27,206 nt of DNA, from the IMG/VR virus record IMGVR_UViG_3300042392_002058, positions 1 to 27,206 of that record; one strand, given 5' to 3'. Positions 1 to 7,088 of this stretch are shown piece after piece. Under the pieces are notes generated by a model that was not told where the DNA came from, did no database searches, and was given only the letters and a program-made list of their open reading frames with translations. Made by a program: the position numbers and the translations under genes. This DNA comes from a virus. Position 1 is the first letter of the stretch. Each line of letters begins with the position of its first letter.

Positions 1-1
1 T

Positions 2-724
2 TTATTGTTCGTACCATTTGTCATGTTTTTCTCTGTATTCTTTGATTAAAAATTTAATATTACTCAACGCGTTGCCAAGATCTTCTTCATCAAACATTGC
101 AGACGTGAGTTTAGCTTCCCTTTCAATATTATCTATAAGCTTTTGTTCGGGTGTAGGATAGTTTTTGCGATTCTTTTTAAACTGCTCTTGCATTTCTTTG
201 CGTTGAGCAGCAACCTTTGCTTTACTTTCTGCAAGCTCTTCATCGGTTAATTTTTGTGGTTCATCATGTTTAACTAACTCTATATCACCAATTAACTTAC
301 CATCTTTAAAGAGTGCAGAATATTCTATCCACCCACGGACGAATCTCATCCATTCATCGCTATTTCCAGCATGATCATCAAGTTCGTGATATTCAGGATG
401 ACTGTAACTTTCATAGAAGCAAATGTTTCCACTAAAACATTCTTTCTCATACCACTCTGCATCGACTACAAAGCGACCCATTGCAGCTATCTTTTCACTA
501 AACGACGCGTCTTCAGCAACCTCTTCACCTTTTTCCCAGCGACCTTCAACCTTCTTAAACCATAATTGACCGTTACCGTCAATCCTATAGGTTGACATTG
601 CTTGGTTTGGTGTGTCTTTCGTTTGAAAGGCAATATCACTTACTTTATTTCCCCAATGAGAGATAATCGCATCTGGCAACTCTGGTAGAGTTGTTCCTAC
701 TATTACATAATCGAACATTCCCAT
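2..724 (-). CDS. Hypothetical phage protein of the MGMFDYV type
   Basis: This 240-aa protein is complete, ending two bases from the left edge. The N-terminal MGMFDYVIVGTTLPE, the FQTKDTPNQAM region and the QLWFKKVEGRWEKGE block match a set of uncharacterised phage proteins with the same opening. The C-terminal 90 residues are helical and charged (LTDEELAESKAKVAAQRKEM, QEQFKKNRKNYPTPEQK). No catalytic motif is evident. The start is in an ATAATATTATG context without Shine-Dalgarno. It is the last visible gene of the left operon. Confidence 0.75.
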   Translation of the reverse strand: MGMFDYVIVGTTLPELPDAIISHWGNKVSDIAFQTKDTPNQAMSTYRIDGNGQLWFKKVEGRWEKGEEVAEDASFSEKIAAMGRFVVDAEWYEKECFSGNICFYESYSHPEYHELDDHAGNSDEWMRFVRGWIEYSALFKDGKLIGDIELVKHDEPQKLTDEELAESKAKVAAQRKEMQEQFKKNRKNYPTPEQKLIDNIEREAKLTSAMFDEEDLGNALSNIKFLIKEYREKHDKWYEQ

Positions 725-739
725 AATATTATATATACT

Positions 740-898
740 CTATTTTAGTGATTGTGCGACAATAAGCCCAAGGTTAGACACTGCATATCCTCCCCATACA
801 ACTGCCCATGCATAATTTTGTTTGTAGATGTGAACTGCGCACACGCATGCGTAGAGCACGAATGCCAAAAATACTATAACATTTTCAAAGTTAATCAT
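740..898 (-). CDS. 52-aa two-span membrane micro-protein
   Basis: The frame reads MINFENVIVFLAFVLYACVC, AVHIYKQNYAWAVVWGGYAV and SNLGLIVAQSLK, then TAG. Two hydrophobic segments (about 7-24 and 30-48) flank a short polar loop, predicting a helical hairpin in the membrane. The ATG lies within the end of the 98-aa gene, an eight-base overlap, and the stop lies 15 bases before the next gene. It fills a gap of about 160 bases that has no other gene. Confidence 0.6.
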   Translation of the reverse strand: MINFENVIVFLAFVLYACVCAVHIYKQNYAWAVVWGGYAVSNLGLIVAQSLK

Positions 899-1187
899 AT
901 ATGAGTTTTTTCCATCCATCTTTTAAACACAAAAAACATTCATCATCTACCACAACAACATCTCCAGCACAAAGTGAGCGCTTTACACGTGAATAATATT
1001 GTCGTCTTAAGTTTGTTAGTCTTTCATTTAGAAGCAGATCAGGAGCATTCGTAAGTATATATGCTTCTTCTGCTGCCTCATCTGCTTCCATTGAACTCTG
1101 ATACTCGAGTACGCTTATTCTGTATCCTTCTGGATTTTCCGTAAATGCAGTATGCCCAAGATTTAGGAAAATCTCAACGTTGCTCAT
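891..1187 (-). CDS. 98-aa hypothetical protein
   Basis: The protein starts MSNVEIFLNLGHTAFTENPE, has a helical acidic middle (SSMEADEAAEEAYILTNAPD) and a C-terminal beta-like SLCAGDVVVVDDECFLCLKD segment followed by GWKKLIYD. The C-terminal 'GDVV-V...C...GW' pattern recalls small phage proteins of unknown function. It starts three bases after the previous stop and overlaps the next gene's ATG by a few bases. Confidence 0.65.
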   Translation of the reverse strand: MSNVEIFLNLGHTAFTENPEGYRISVLEYQSSMEADEAAEEAYILTNAPDLLLNERLTNLRRQYYSRVKRSLCAGDVVVVDDECFLCLKDGWKKLIYD

Positions 1188-1190
1188 ATG

Positions 1191-1484
1191 TTATGCTTGT
1201 TTGGTACGAGGCGTCTTTTTAGTTGGCGCCTTTTTAGTGGTTGCCTTCTTTTTGACTGGAGTCTTTTTAGCTTGCAAAGCAACTGGCTTTGCCTTTGGCT
1301 TTTTTGCCTTTGGAGCAGGCTGTGCAACTGGAATGCTGCAATGACCGATGCCACCCAATTTTTGCGGGCAGTTATCCAATTTACATTCGTCGTTTTTGCG
1401 AATGTATGAAGCATAGACTCTAGCCAAGACAAAAAGTGTCGAGAAGACTGCTGCTGTTAGTGCGATATAACCAAGTGTTGACAT
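1191..1484 (-). CDS. Membrane-anchored protein with Lys/Ala/Pro-rich tail
   Basis: From the ATG at 1484 (GAATATTATG context; an alternative ATG lies at 1493) the 97-aa product begins MSTLGYIALTAAVFSTLFVL, one N-terminal membrane span or uncleaved signal anchor. A short region with three Cys (NDECKLDNCPQKLGGIGHC) follows, then a highly basic repetitive tail with KKTPVKKKATTKKAPTKKTP, like histone H1 or AlgP tails. Such a tail could bind nucleic acid or polyanions near the membrane, which is inference. Stop TAA lies three bases before the next ATG. Confidence 0.65.
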   Translation of the reverse strand: MSTLGYIALTAAVFSTLFVLARVYASYIRKNDECKLDNCPQKLGGIGHCSIPVAQPAPKAKKPKAKPVALQAKKTPVKKKATTKKAPTKKTPRTKQA

Positions 1485-1498
1485 AATATTCATATTTT

Positions 1499-1600
1499 TT
1501 ATTTTTGTGTTATGTAGTTTGTGTATATTGCACCGCATAGCCATAACAACGCTAACCATACGAGCAACGGGTTTAAATCTGCAACTGTACTTATAATCAT
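1499..1600 (-). CDS. 33-aa single-span membrane micro-protein
   Basis: The ATG overlaps the previous stop (ATGA) and the frame reads MIISTVADLNPLLVWLALLW, then LCGAIYTNYITQK and TAA. Residues about 11-25 form one hydrophobic span. It exactly fills the gap between the 75-aa gene and the next gene. Overlap, composition and placement support a real micro-gene, though no homology can be checked here. Confidence 0.5.
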   Translation of the reverse strand: MIISTVADLNPLLVWLALLWLCGAIYTNYITQK

Positions 1601-1824
1601 CCGGGTCTAGAACCAAAAATTATTTTCGAAGAATATTCATTGCCGTTAAATTCAAAGGTCATGACGTCTCCATCAAAGCCCTCTTCAATATTGAGAAACT
1701 CAGTGTCTTTGACATTGACCCAACGATATTGGTTGTCGACATAGACCCAAGAATCTTGTGCTTCACTCTCTTCGAGCTGTTCAAGAAAGTCATGCTTATT
1801 TGCAAAATCTACAGACCAGTTCAT
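1597..1824 (-). CDS. 75-aa acidic hypothetical protein
   Basis: The protein (MNWSVDFANKHDFLEQLEES, WVYVDNQYRWVNVKDTEFLN, GDVMTFEFNGNEYSSKIIFG) looks soluble and mostly beta in its second half. The start is in a TAATATG context directly after the previous stop. Its TGA overlaps the next, very short gene (ATGA). No family is recognised. Confidence 0.65.
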   Translation of the reverse strand: MNWSVDFANKHDFLEQLEESEAQDSWVYVDNQYRWVNVKDTEFLNIEEGFDGDVMTFEFNGNEYSSKIIFGSRPG

Positions 1825-1825
1825 A

Positions 1826-1999
1826 TTAGTGTTGTATTGGTTTGATTGAGACTAGATAGTTTCCGATTAGCAGCATTTGAGTAGTCGTTTCAACGAGTGA
1901 GTCAAGCTCAAGACCTTCACATATTTCTTGCATCCATGGAAGCCATATTGCTTGACGCTCTTTAACGTCGCGCAAAGTTTCAGTTTTGATTTTGTACAT
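1826..1999 (-). CDS. 57-aa small hypothetical protein
   Basis: The ATG at 1999 (MYKIKTETLRDVKERQAIWL) is chosen because it lies two bases after the previous stop; a longer frame from 2023 overlaps that gene. The rest reads PWMQEICEGLELDSLVETTT and ends in a mildly hydrophobic stretch (QMLLIGNYLVSIKPIQH). Its TAA is one base from the next ATG. No family is recognised. Confidence 0.5.
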   Translation of the reverse strand: MYKIKTETLRDVKERQAIWLPWMQEICEGLELDSLVETTTQMLLIGNYLVSIKPIQH

Positions 2000-2001
2000 A
2001 C

Positions 2002-2148
2002 TCAATGAGATTTTGTTCTGCATGCAAGTTTTGAGCCTGCCTTTTTTCGATCTGTAAAAAATTTCGTAGGAGGAGCAATCTTGTGACGTGTCAATGCGCG
2101 CAGGGCAATTGGAGAATAGTCAAAAGTTTTTGCTTTAGTCTTTTTCAT
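2002..2148 (-). CDS. 48-aa basic small protein
   Basis: This short gene starts MKKTKAKTFDYSPIALRALT and continues RHKIAPPTKFFTDRKKAGS, then KLACRTKSH. It is strongly basic with no hydrophobic segment. Support comes from position: its ATG overlaps the previous stop (TAATG) and its TGA is two bases before the next ATG, so it fills an otherwise empty gap in a tightly packed operon. Function unknown. Confidence 0.55.
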   Translation of the reverse strand: MKKTKAKTFDYSPIALRALTRHKIAPPTKFFTDRKKAGSKLACRTKSH

Positions 2149-2351
2149 TAGAGTGAGATAGGATTGAAAGTAGAGGCTTTGCGAACACGATCAAATTCGT
2201 CTTGAACGAGATTGGCATAGTCACTTGAAACCTTGGTGTTGTCTTCAACTTCAAAGGACTTCAGCAACGCTTTTTCAGCAGCATGACGCTGAGCGATTTT
2301 GGCGATGAGGGACTTACGGACTTCGAGTTGCATTTTAGTTTGTGGTGTCAT
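2148..2351 (-). CDS. Small hypothetical protein, first gene of the left operon
   Basis: This 67-aa protein runs from the ATG at 2351 (MTPQTKMQLEVRKSLIAKIA); a longer frame from 2411 would include the promoter and is rejected. It is charged and probably helical (AAEKALLKSFEVEDNTKVSSD, then QDEFDRVRKA). No family is recognised. Its TAA overlaps the ATG of the next gene (TAATG). Confidence 0.6.
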   Translation of the reverse strand: MTPQTKMQLEVRKSLIAKIAQRHAAEKALLKSFEVEDNTKVSSDYANLVQDEFDRVRKASTFNPISL

Positions 2352-2369
2352 ATTGTTGCTTACATGGTT

Positions 2370-2398
2370 ATTATACCACAAAACCCACAGAAAGTACA
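2370..2398 (-). promoter_or_regulatory. Sigma-70 promoter of the left-end small-gene operon
   Basis: On the minus strand TGTACT (2398-2393), 17 bp, TATAAT (2375-2370). The predicted start is about 2363, 12 bases before the ATG at 2351. It lies just after the terminator and should drive the whole string of small genes to the left edge. Confidence 0.65.
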
Positions 2399-2418
2399 CA
2401 ACTTTTTTCATAAAAGTG

Positions 2419-2446
2419 AAAAAAGTCCCCGGACGTAGCCCGGGCT
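2419..2446 (-). terminator. Second tandem terminator with T6 tail
   Basis: On the minus strand AAGCCCGG pairs with CCGGG-(GA)-CTT around GCTACGT, with a two-base bulge, and is followed by a run of six T. It ends the primase-gene transcript directly before the next promoter. Confidence 0.7.
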
Positions 2447-2461
2447 TAGAAAAACCACTGC

Positions 2462-2498
2462 CCCGGGGGCTAAATTTTGGTCATTTACAGCCCCCGGG
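2462..2498 (-). terminator. GC-rich hairpin spanning the primase-gene stop codon
   Basis: AGCCCCCGGG (2489-2498) and CCCGGGGGCT (2462-2471) pair perfectly around a 17-base loop that includes the TAA stop. Five T follow eight bases later. It is the first of two tandem hairpins. Confidence 0.65.
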
Positions 2499-3426
2499 AG
2501 GCAAATTCTATAGCTCGGGAAGCCTCAACCTCCATTGGTCGACTCTTGTACCAGCCTCCAGTCTCAAAATCAATTTCCCGACAAAGAGTCGAAATTTCTT
2601 GTGGAGTGATTGGATATCCACGCTTCATCGCGTTAGATGCGATGCTCACCATAATCTGATACATCTTAGAATACCATCCACCATTTTGGATATTCTTATA
2701 GTCGACGACCATAGTCTTGTTTACGAATGGACAGTCATGATAGCTTTTCCAACTATATGAAAAATTGTTCAATCGATCTTTTTTATGACGCTCGATCTTT
2801 TCACGAATCTCATCTGGTAGTTTTGCTAAGAGACTATTGTCCTTGTATGGATTGACATACTCATGACGAGCCATAAGCTCATGAGGGTTTAAGAAAGGTG
2901 CGTCACGATGTGAAAAGATAAAGTGATTTGACTGTGGATATTTTGCAGGCACATAATACATTCGAGACAAGTCTTTTGTTTGTGGGTCGCCGAGTGAGTT
3001 GTATTCTTTGTTTAGTGCATACCAAAAATGACGAATGTGATCTGTTGACACTTCATGTGTGAGTGGAAAGATCATTCTAAATTTTGGTTTTTCGACTGTG
3101 CTGCTCGCTGATGAATAGCAAACATATCTCACATCTTTAAAGGTGTTTATTGCATCATCAAAAGATCCACTATAGTCATCAACATCAAGTGCAGCCCATC
3201 CTCCCCATGCTAATACATTTGCATTTTTACGAGTCTCACCTTCTTTGAATATTGCTGGACTTATGAGTGGTGAGCCTTCACGAAATTCACCTTTTTTAGG
3301 CTTATATCCAGGCTGCGCACTCAAATTATAGAGTAATTTTTCAAAGCCATCAAAGGTGTCAAAACTCATGCGACGATGAGTTTTATTATCAAAGATGCTT
3401 TTAAAGATTGTGAGACTGTATGTCAT
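2485..3426 (-). CDS. Primase-like (AEP-type) replication protein
   Basis: The 313-aa protein resembles the archaeo-eukaryotic-primase-like N-terminal domains of plasmid and phage replication proteins. After a lead-in (EGSPLISPAIFKEGETRKNAN, VLAWGGWAALDVDDYSG) the acidic pair D81-x-D83 matches the catalytic hDhD motif; YVCYSSASSTVEKPKFRMIF near 101-120 is the following Ser/Lys/Arg region; DLSRMYYVPAKYP near 152-164 is the third typical element. The C-terminal part has a helical PriCT-like layout (ISTLCREIDFETGGWYK). T4 itself uses a DnaG-type primase (gp61), so this is not the usual core gene. The stop lies within a strong hairpin. The assignment is by pattern only. Confidence 0.6.
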   Translation of the reverse strand: MTYSLTIFKSIFDNKTHRRMSFDTFDGFEKLLYNLSAQPGYKPKKGEFREGSPLISPAIFKEGETRKNANVLAWGGWAALDVDDYSGSFDDAINTFKDVRYVCYSSASSTVEKPKFRMIFPLTHEVSTDHIRHFWYALNKEYNSLGDPQTKDLSRMYYVPAKYPQSNHFIFSHRDAPFLNPHELMARHEYVNPYKDNSLLAKLPDEIREKIERHKKDRLNNFSYSWKSYHDCPFVNKTMVVDYKNIQNGGWYSKMYQIMVSIASNAMKRGYPITPQEISTLCREIDFETGGWYKSRPMEVEASRAIEFASRGL

Positions 3427-3434
3427 GTGTGTTA

Positions 3435-3463
3435 ATTATACACAGTCTTTAGTCTTTTGTAAA
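3435..3463 (-). promoter_or_regulatory. Early sigma-70 promoter for the primase-like gene
   Basis: On the minus strand TTTACA (3463-3458), exactly 17 bp, TATAAT (3440-3435), then TAACACAC and the ATG. The -35 box lies in the last codons of the MazG-like gene. The predicted start is two bases before the start codon. Confidence 0.75.
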
Positions 3464-3937
3464 TAGATTTTTTAGGGCGCCATGATTGTTAGCATGTGAT
3501 GGAGCCGTCCATCCTTTTGGTTTACACAAATCCGGAAGTCCGAAAGGATTTTCTCGACCTTCTTTTATTCCTACCTCTTTGTTCATGTTTGCTCTCCATA
3601 CTTCGTACCATGCACGGTTAAAGTCAACGCCAAACAGGTCGAGAGTTCCTACAGCAACGACGACGAGATCAATTAGGCTGTCTACAACCTCTTCGGCGTT
3701 GCCTTGTTCGATAGCACGCTGCCCTTCGTCGAGTTCTTCTTGCAAAAATCTAAATCTAAACTTAAGAAACTCGAGCAGCTTTGGCTTGTCTAGCGCTTGT
3801 AACGCATCATAGACTTCATAGTATGAATGCATTGTTTCCATGTCGAGCGCTACATCCGAGTCTAGCATTAGAGTAGAGTGATTTTCGAGTGCACTCTTCA
3901 TTCTTTTGTATCTGTCAATTGCTTTATCTTTGTTCAT
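3449..3937 (-). CDS. MazG-like nucleotide pyrophosphohydrolase
   Basis: This 162-aa protein belongs to the all-alpha PRA-PH/MazG-like superfamily. The signature is FRFRFLQEELDEGQRAIEQG, then NAEEVVDSLIDLVVVAVGTLD, giving the paired ExxE and ExxD metal-binding helices, followed by WYEVWRANMNKE and GWTAPSHANNHGAL, as in phage members. Likely activity: hydrolysis of NTPs or dNTPs to monophosphates during infection; ppGpp has been proposed for other phage MazG proteins. The ATG at 3937 (TAATATTATG context) is chosen because longer frames run into gp43. It follows gp43 by 16 bases. Confidence 0.8.
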   Translation of the reverse strand: MNKDKAIDRYKRMKSALENHSTLMLDSDVALDMETMHSYYEVYDALQALDKPKLLEFLKFRFRFLQEELDEGQRAIEQGNAEEVVDSLIDLVVVAVGTLDLFGVDFNRAWYEVWRANMNKEVGIKEGRENPFGLPDLCKPKGWTAPSHANNHGALKNLFTKD

Positions 3938-3953
3938 AATATTAGTTATACGT

Positions 3954-6515
3954 TTAACTGAAGAAGTCTTCAAGACTTGAGCCAGGTTCTGCTTTCCATT
4001 GCACTGCATCAAGTACGAGTTGAAGAGGGTCTAAGAATGTTTTTTCAAAAAGTAGATCACGATCAACCCAACGATGCAAATCAAACTCTTGCGGAAGATG
4101 ATCAATAAACCCAATTACGTTTTCACCAGTAGGATTACCTTTCTTGAGATAGATGTATTTGATTTTATCACCTCCTTTGATGAGATGATATTGTTGTGTG
4201 AGTCCAAGCTTTTTCAACATATGATTATACATAATTGACGCGCGACTGTTGATAGGAGTTCCACTCTTATATGGAACTGTATTTTCATTTTTGCTTGTGC
4301 GTTGTGTCCACTTTACAATGTCAGACACGCCACGAGGAAACGCCATCTTTTCAACGTCATACACATCAAACTCTGCTCTAAACTTTGCAACTTCAGCTTG
4401 AATGTCTTTTTCGGTTTGCGTCACGAGAATTTTAAAGATGCGTTTAAACTCTTCACGACAAATCTTTGGAGTGCTGCTTTTAATAGCTTCGATACCTTTC
4501 ATTACAATCTTAGGTTCTGCATACTGCACGCCTTCACTCGAAAGAACATTTAGGATATAACGTTTTTTAGCGGTAAAGATTGCCACGCTGCTAATCTTTT
4601 CAACCTTCATAACCATCGTATTTTTATAGACGTTAGTCTTGCGAGCAAGATTGTTATACGCATTTTTAATTACTGGCTCAAGCGCGTCTTTACCAAACTT
4701 GATTAGGAATGCATGAGGGTCTTTAGGCTTACACTTTTCAATTACGTCAGCGAGATTGATATAGATCGAATCTGTGTCTGACGCGACAATACGGTCTTTA
4801 GGCTTCTCATCACCGAGTGCTTTTACGAGATATTCATTTACTGCATTTTCAGCAGTGTGAATTGCAAGTTGACCTGATAGTGTGATGCCCTCAGCTATAT
4901 CAAGATTGAAATAGCGGAAATATTGGTTTGCAGCAGCGCCATACAGACTGTTAAGCAAAATCTTAAGACACATCTGACGATTACTCGCGCGGTCAATTTC
5001 AATTTGAAGGTCAGCATAACGACGTGATGTTTTATCAACTGTCTCTGCTTCTGCTTCATAGTCAAGCATCTTGCGTTTTACTTCGACACGCTGATTATAG
5101 AGTTCTTCAATAATTTCAGGCAGGATGCCTTGCTTGTCACGACGAAAGCATGCGCCGTTTGCTGCAACTGCAAGATTGTCTTCAGGCGCCCACATCTGTT
5201 CAGAGTTTAAGATCTTGTCTTCACCACCGTTTTGAAGTGCAGCAACTTTCATATGAGGCACAATCGTTTCTGGACTCATATTATATTGTACAATAAGATT
5301 TGGGTACAAGCTATTAAGGTCAAAGCTCATAACCCATTCATGACGACCGATCTGTGGCTCTTTAACAAATCCACCAGCATAGTCGCTCTTAAACGAGCGA
5401 GTGTTTGGCGGAATTGCAATATGGCGAGTCGCAAGTTTGCGGAAAATAATACTGTCCCAAATTGCGACAGTGCCTAGTGTGTCAGCATAGTTTACACCAC
5501 CAAAATATGAAAGGGTAAAGACGAGATTGATTAATCCAAGCTTTGCTTCAAGTCGTTCGATAAGTTCAATGTCAACGACGTTATAGTCAATAAACTTTTG
5601 ATAGTCACGCTCATAGAGTTCAGTGAGTGTGCCATACTGACTGTAGTCAATTTTATTTTGACCGAGTACAACTTCAGCAATAAAGTCTAGACGATACGAC
5701 TCTTGCGCGCCATATGTGTTTGCTGCAAACTTTTTAAAGAGATCGAGATAGTCGAGTTGTTGAATGCCATACAAGTTGTACAAGAAGTTTTCCTTACCTT
5801 TAATCATGACTGCCTTTTGTTCGACATAGTTCCATGGCGACATCTTCTTAGCTGCGTCCTGACCAAGCACACGAGCAATGCGATTTACAAGATATGGAAT
5901 ATCGAACAGCCGAATGTTCCAACCGGTCACTACATCAGGAGTGTTTAATGTATCAAACCACCACTCGATAAAGTCTTCTAGCAATTCATATTCACTGTCA
6001 AATTGACGAAACTGCTTTTTAAGATGAGGCACACTTGACTGCGAAGCGTCATATGACTTTAATCCCCAAATGATATAGTGATCGAGACGGCTGCTTTTAA
6101 GTCCAATCGCAGTTATTTCCTGATCAGCCACCGATGGCTCTGGGAAACCGTTGTCAGAACGACATTCAATATCGAGAGAGACAACATCAATACGTTTAGA
6201 ATCATACTTAATTTCATTTGGAAATTCTGCCTGAATAAAAGCAGGTATATGACGATCATTTCCATAAATTTTAAAGTTGTCTATGCCTTCATAATTTTTA
6301 ATAAACGCTCGACAATCAGACATGCTGTCGAATCGCATGGGCTCAAGTGGAAGTCCATCAAGTGAACGCCACTTTGCATTCTTGTCTTTACTCTCGAGAT
6401 ACATCACGGGTCGAAACTTGAATGTATCATAAACCTTTTGTCCATCTAAATCATACCCGCGATAGAGCAGGGTATTCATCTTACGCTCAATACAAGTATA
6501 GAAACCATTAATCAT
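3954..6515 (-). CDS. 43: DNA polymerase gp43 (family B)
   Basis: This is the replicative DNA polymerase of T4 type, 853 aa (T4: 898). The 3'-5' exonuclease motifs are LDIECRS around residue 115, GWNIRLFDIPYL from 199 and YNVVDIELI at 311-319. The polymerase motifs are FDLNSLYPN at 398-406, KILLNSLYGA at 518-527 and SDTDSIY at 579-585. The C-terminus ends PGSSLEDFFS, a likely clamp-binding tail (LEDFF). It acts with gp45/44/62 encoded upstream. The start at 6515 is supported by the family-like N-terminus and a promoter eight bases upstream. I see no intein or intron. Confidence 0.96.
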   Translation of the reverse strand: MINGFYTCIERKMNTLLYRGYDLDGQKVYDTFKFRPVMYLESKDKNAKWRSLDGLPLEPMRFDSMSDCRAFIKNYEGIDNFKIYGNDRHIPAFIQAEFPNEIKYDSKRIDVVSLDIECRSDNGFPEPSVADQEITAIGLKSSRLDHYIIWGLKSYDASQSSVPHLKKQFRQFDSEYELLEDFIEWWFDTLNTPDVVTGWNIRLFDIPYLVNRIARVLGQDAAKKMSPWNYVEQKAVMIKGKENFLYNLYGIQQLDYLDLFKKFAANTYGAQESYRLDFIAEVVLGQNKIDYSQYGTLTELYERDYQKFIDYNVVDIELIERLEAKLGLINLVFTLSYFGGVNYADTLGTVAIWDSIIFRKLATRHIAIPPNTRSFKSDYAGGFVKEPQIGRHEWVMSFDLNSLYPNLIVQYNMSPETIVPHMKVAALQNGGEDKILNSEQMWAPEDNLAVAANGACFRRDKQGILPEIIEELYNQRVEVKRKMLDYEAEAETVDKTSRRYADLQIEIDRASNRQMCLKILLNSLYGAAANQYFRYFNLDIAEGITLSGQLAIHTAENAVNEYLVKALGDEKPKDRIVASDTDSIYINLADVIEKCKPKDPHAFLIKFGKDALEPVIKNAYNNLARKTNVYKNTMVMKVEKISSVAIFTAKKRYILNVLSSEGVQYAEPKIVMKGIEAIKSSTPKICREEFKRIFKILVTQTEKDIQAEVAKFRAEFDVYDVEKMAFPRGVSDIVKWTQRTSKNENTVPYKSGTPINSRASIMYNHMLKKLGLTQQYHLIKGGDKIKYIYLKKGNPTGENVIGFIDHLPQEFDLHRWVDRDLLFEKTFLDPLQLVLDAVQWKAEPGSSLEDFFS

Positions 6516-6523
6516 GTGAGAGT

Positions 6524-6552
6524 ATTATACCACAAACCGGCAAAGATGTAAA
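6524..6552 (-). promoter_or_regulatory. Early sigma-70 promoter for gp43
   Basis: On the minus strand TTTACA (6552-6547), exactly 17 bp, TATAAT (6529-6524), then ACTCTCAC and ATG. The predicted start is about two bases before the gp43 start codon. The spacer is almost entirely one arm of the upstream hairpin, so transcription through from hsp20 and initiation here use the same DNA. Confidence 0.75.
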
Positions 6553-6571
6553 TAATAATCTTTGCCGGTTT
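6534..6571. terminator. 14-bp perfect hairpin after hsp20, overlapping the gp43 promoter
   Basis: AAACCGGCAAAGAT (6534-6547) and its reverse complement (6558-6571) pair around a 10-base loop. It lies between hsp20 and gp43. On the plus strand it is followed by GATATTTTT; on the minus strand no T-run follows, so it would be a weak intrinsic terminator for hsp20. Its 3' arm is the spacer of the gp43 promoter. Confidence 0.6.
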
Positions 6572-6594
6572 GATATTTTTATGCTATTCTGTTA

Positions 6595-6999
6595 TTATTT
6601 AATTTTAATATTGCGTGGCTTTTTCTCTTCAGGAATTTGCCTCTCAAGTGAGATGCTGAGAATTCCGTGCTCTAGAGAGGCACCGCTTACATGCACATGC
6701 TCGGCGAGTGAAAAACGTCGAGTAAACTTTCTTGTGCTGATGCCTTTATGGGAATATTCCCGTTCATCCTTACCACTCTTTTCGCCAGTGACCACCAGCG
6801 AATTTTCCAACGTTTCGATGTCGAGTTCTTTTGTGTCAAAACCTGCAACAGCAAGTTCGATGACAAAATTATCCTCATCGAGTTTTACCACATTGTGTGG
6901 TGGATATACGTTGGTATTTTCCTTGTTAATTAGATCAAACTCTCTAAAGAGCTGATCAAACCCAATGCCAAACGGCCTGTATGTCGTACTTATTTTCAT
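6595..6999 (-). CDS. hsp20: Small heat-shock protein Hsp20
   Basis: The 134-aa protein is a small heat-shock chaperone of the alpha-crystallin family, common in marine T4-like phages. After a short N-terminal arm (GIGFDQLFREFDLINKEN), the alpha-crystallin domain spans about residues 38-120: NFVIELAVAGFDTKELDIET, NSLVVTGEKSG, REYSHKGISTRKFTRRFSL and HGILSISLERQIPEEKK. The C-terminal NIKIK gives the I-x-I motif used for oligomer assembly. It may protect virion proteins during assembly. It has a strong Shine-Dalgarno and a long leader, unlike its neighbours. A 14-bp hairpin follows. Confidence 0.94.
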   Translation of the reverse strand: MKISTTYRPFGIGFDQLFREFDLINKENTNVYPPHNVVKLDEDNFVIELAVAGFDTKELDIETLENSLVVTGEKSGKDEREYSHKGISTRKFTRRFSLAEHVHVSGASLEHGILSISLERQIPEEKKPRNIKIK

Positions 7000-7007
7000 T
7001 TTCGTTT

Positions 7008-7013
7008 CTCCTT
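7008..7013 (-). promoter_or_regulatory. Strong Shine-Dalgarno AAGGAG of hsp20
   Basis: AAGGAG lies eight bases before the hsp20 ATG. It is the only strong Shine-Dalgarno I find in front of a gene in this window and fixes the hsp20 start. Confidence 0.85.
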
Positions 7014-7088
7014 TTTAAGCGAGTTTTATATGTATTCAACAGACCCAATATTGGCATCTGCTGGCACTGCCACCGTGACAGTACAAAT

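Noticed and set aside
1184-1432. 82-aa frame overlapping the basic-tail membrane protein
   Set aside because: Its Arg/Gln/Lys-rich sequence is the shifted reading of the Lys/Ala-rich tail; the other frame has a membrane span and a consistent start context.
2352-2411. N-terminal extension of the first left-operon gene
   Set aside because: The stretch contains the -35 and -10 promoter boxes; the ATG at 2351 is downstream of the predicted transcription start.
2486-2512. Plus-strand promoter-like TTTACA followed by TCTATA
   Set aside because: The -10 match is poor, it overlaps the GC-rich hairpin, and no gene or transcript candidate follows on the plus strand.
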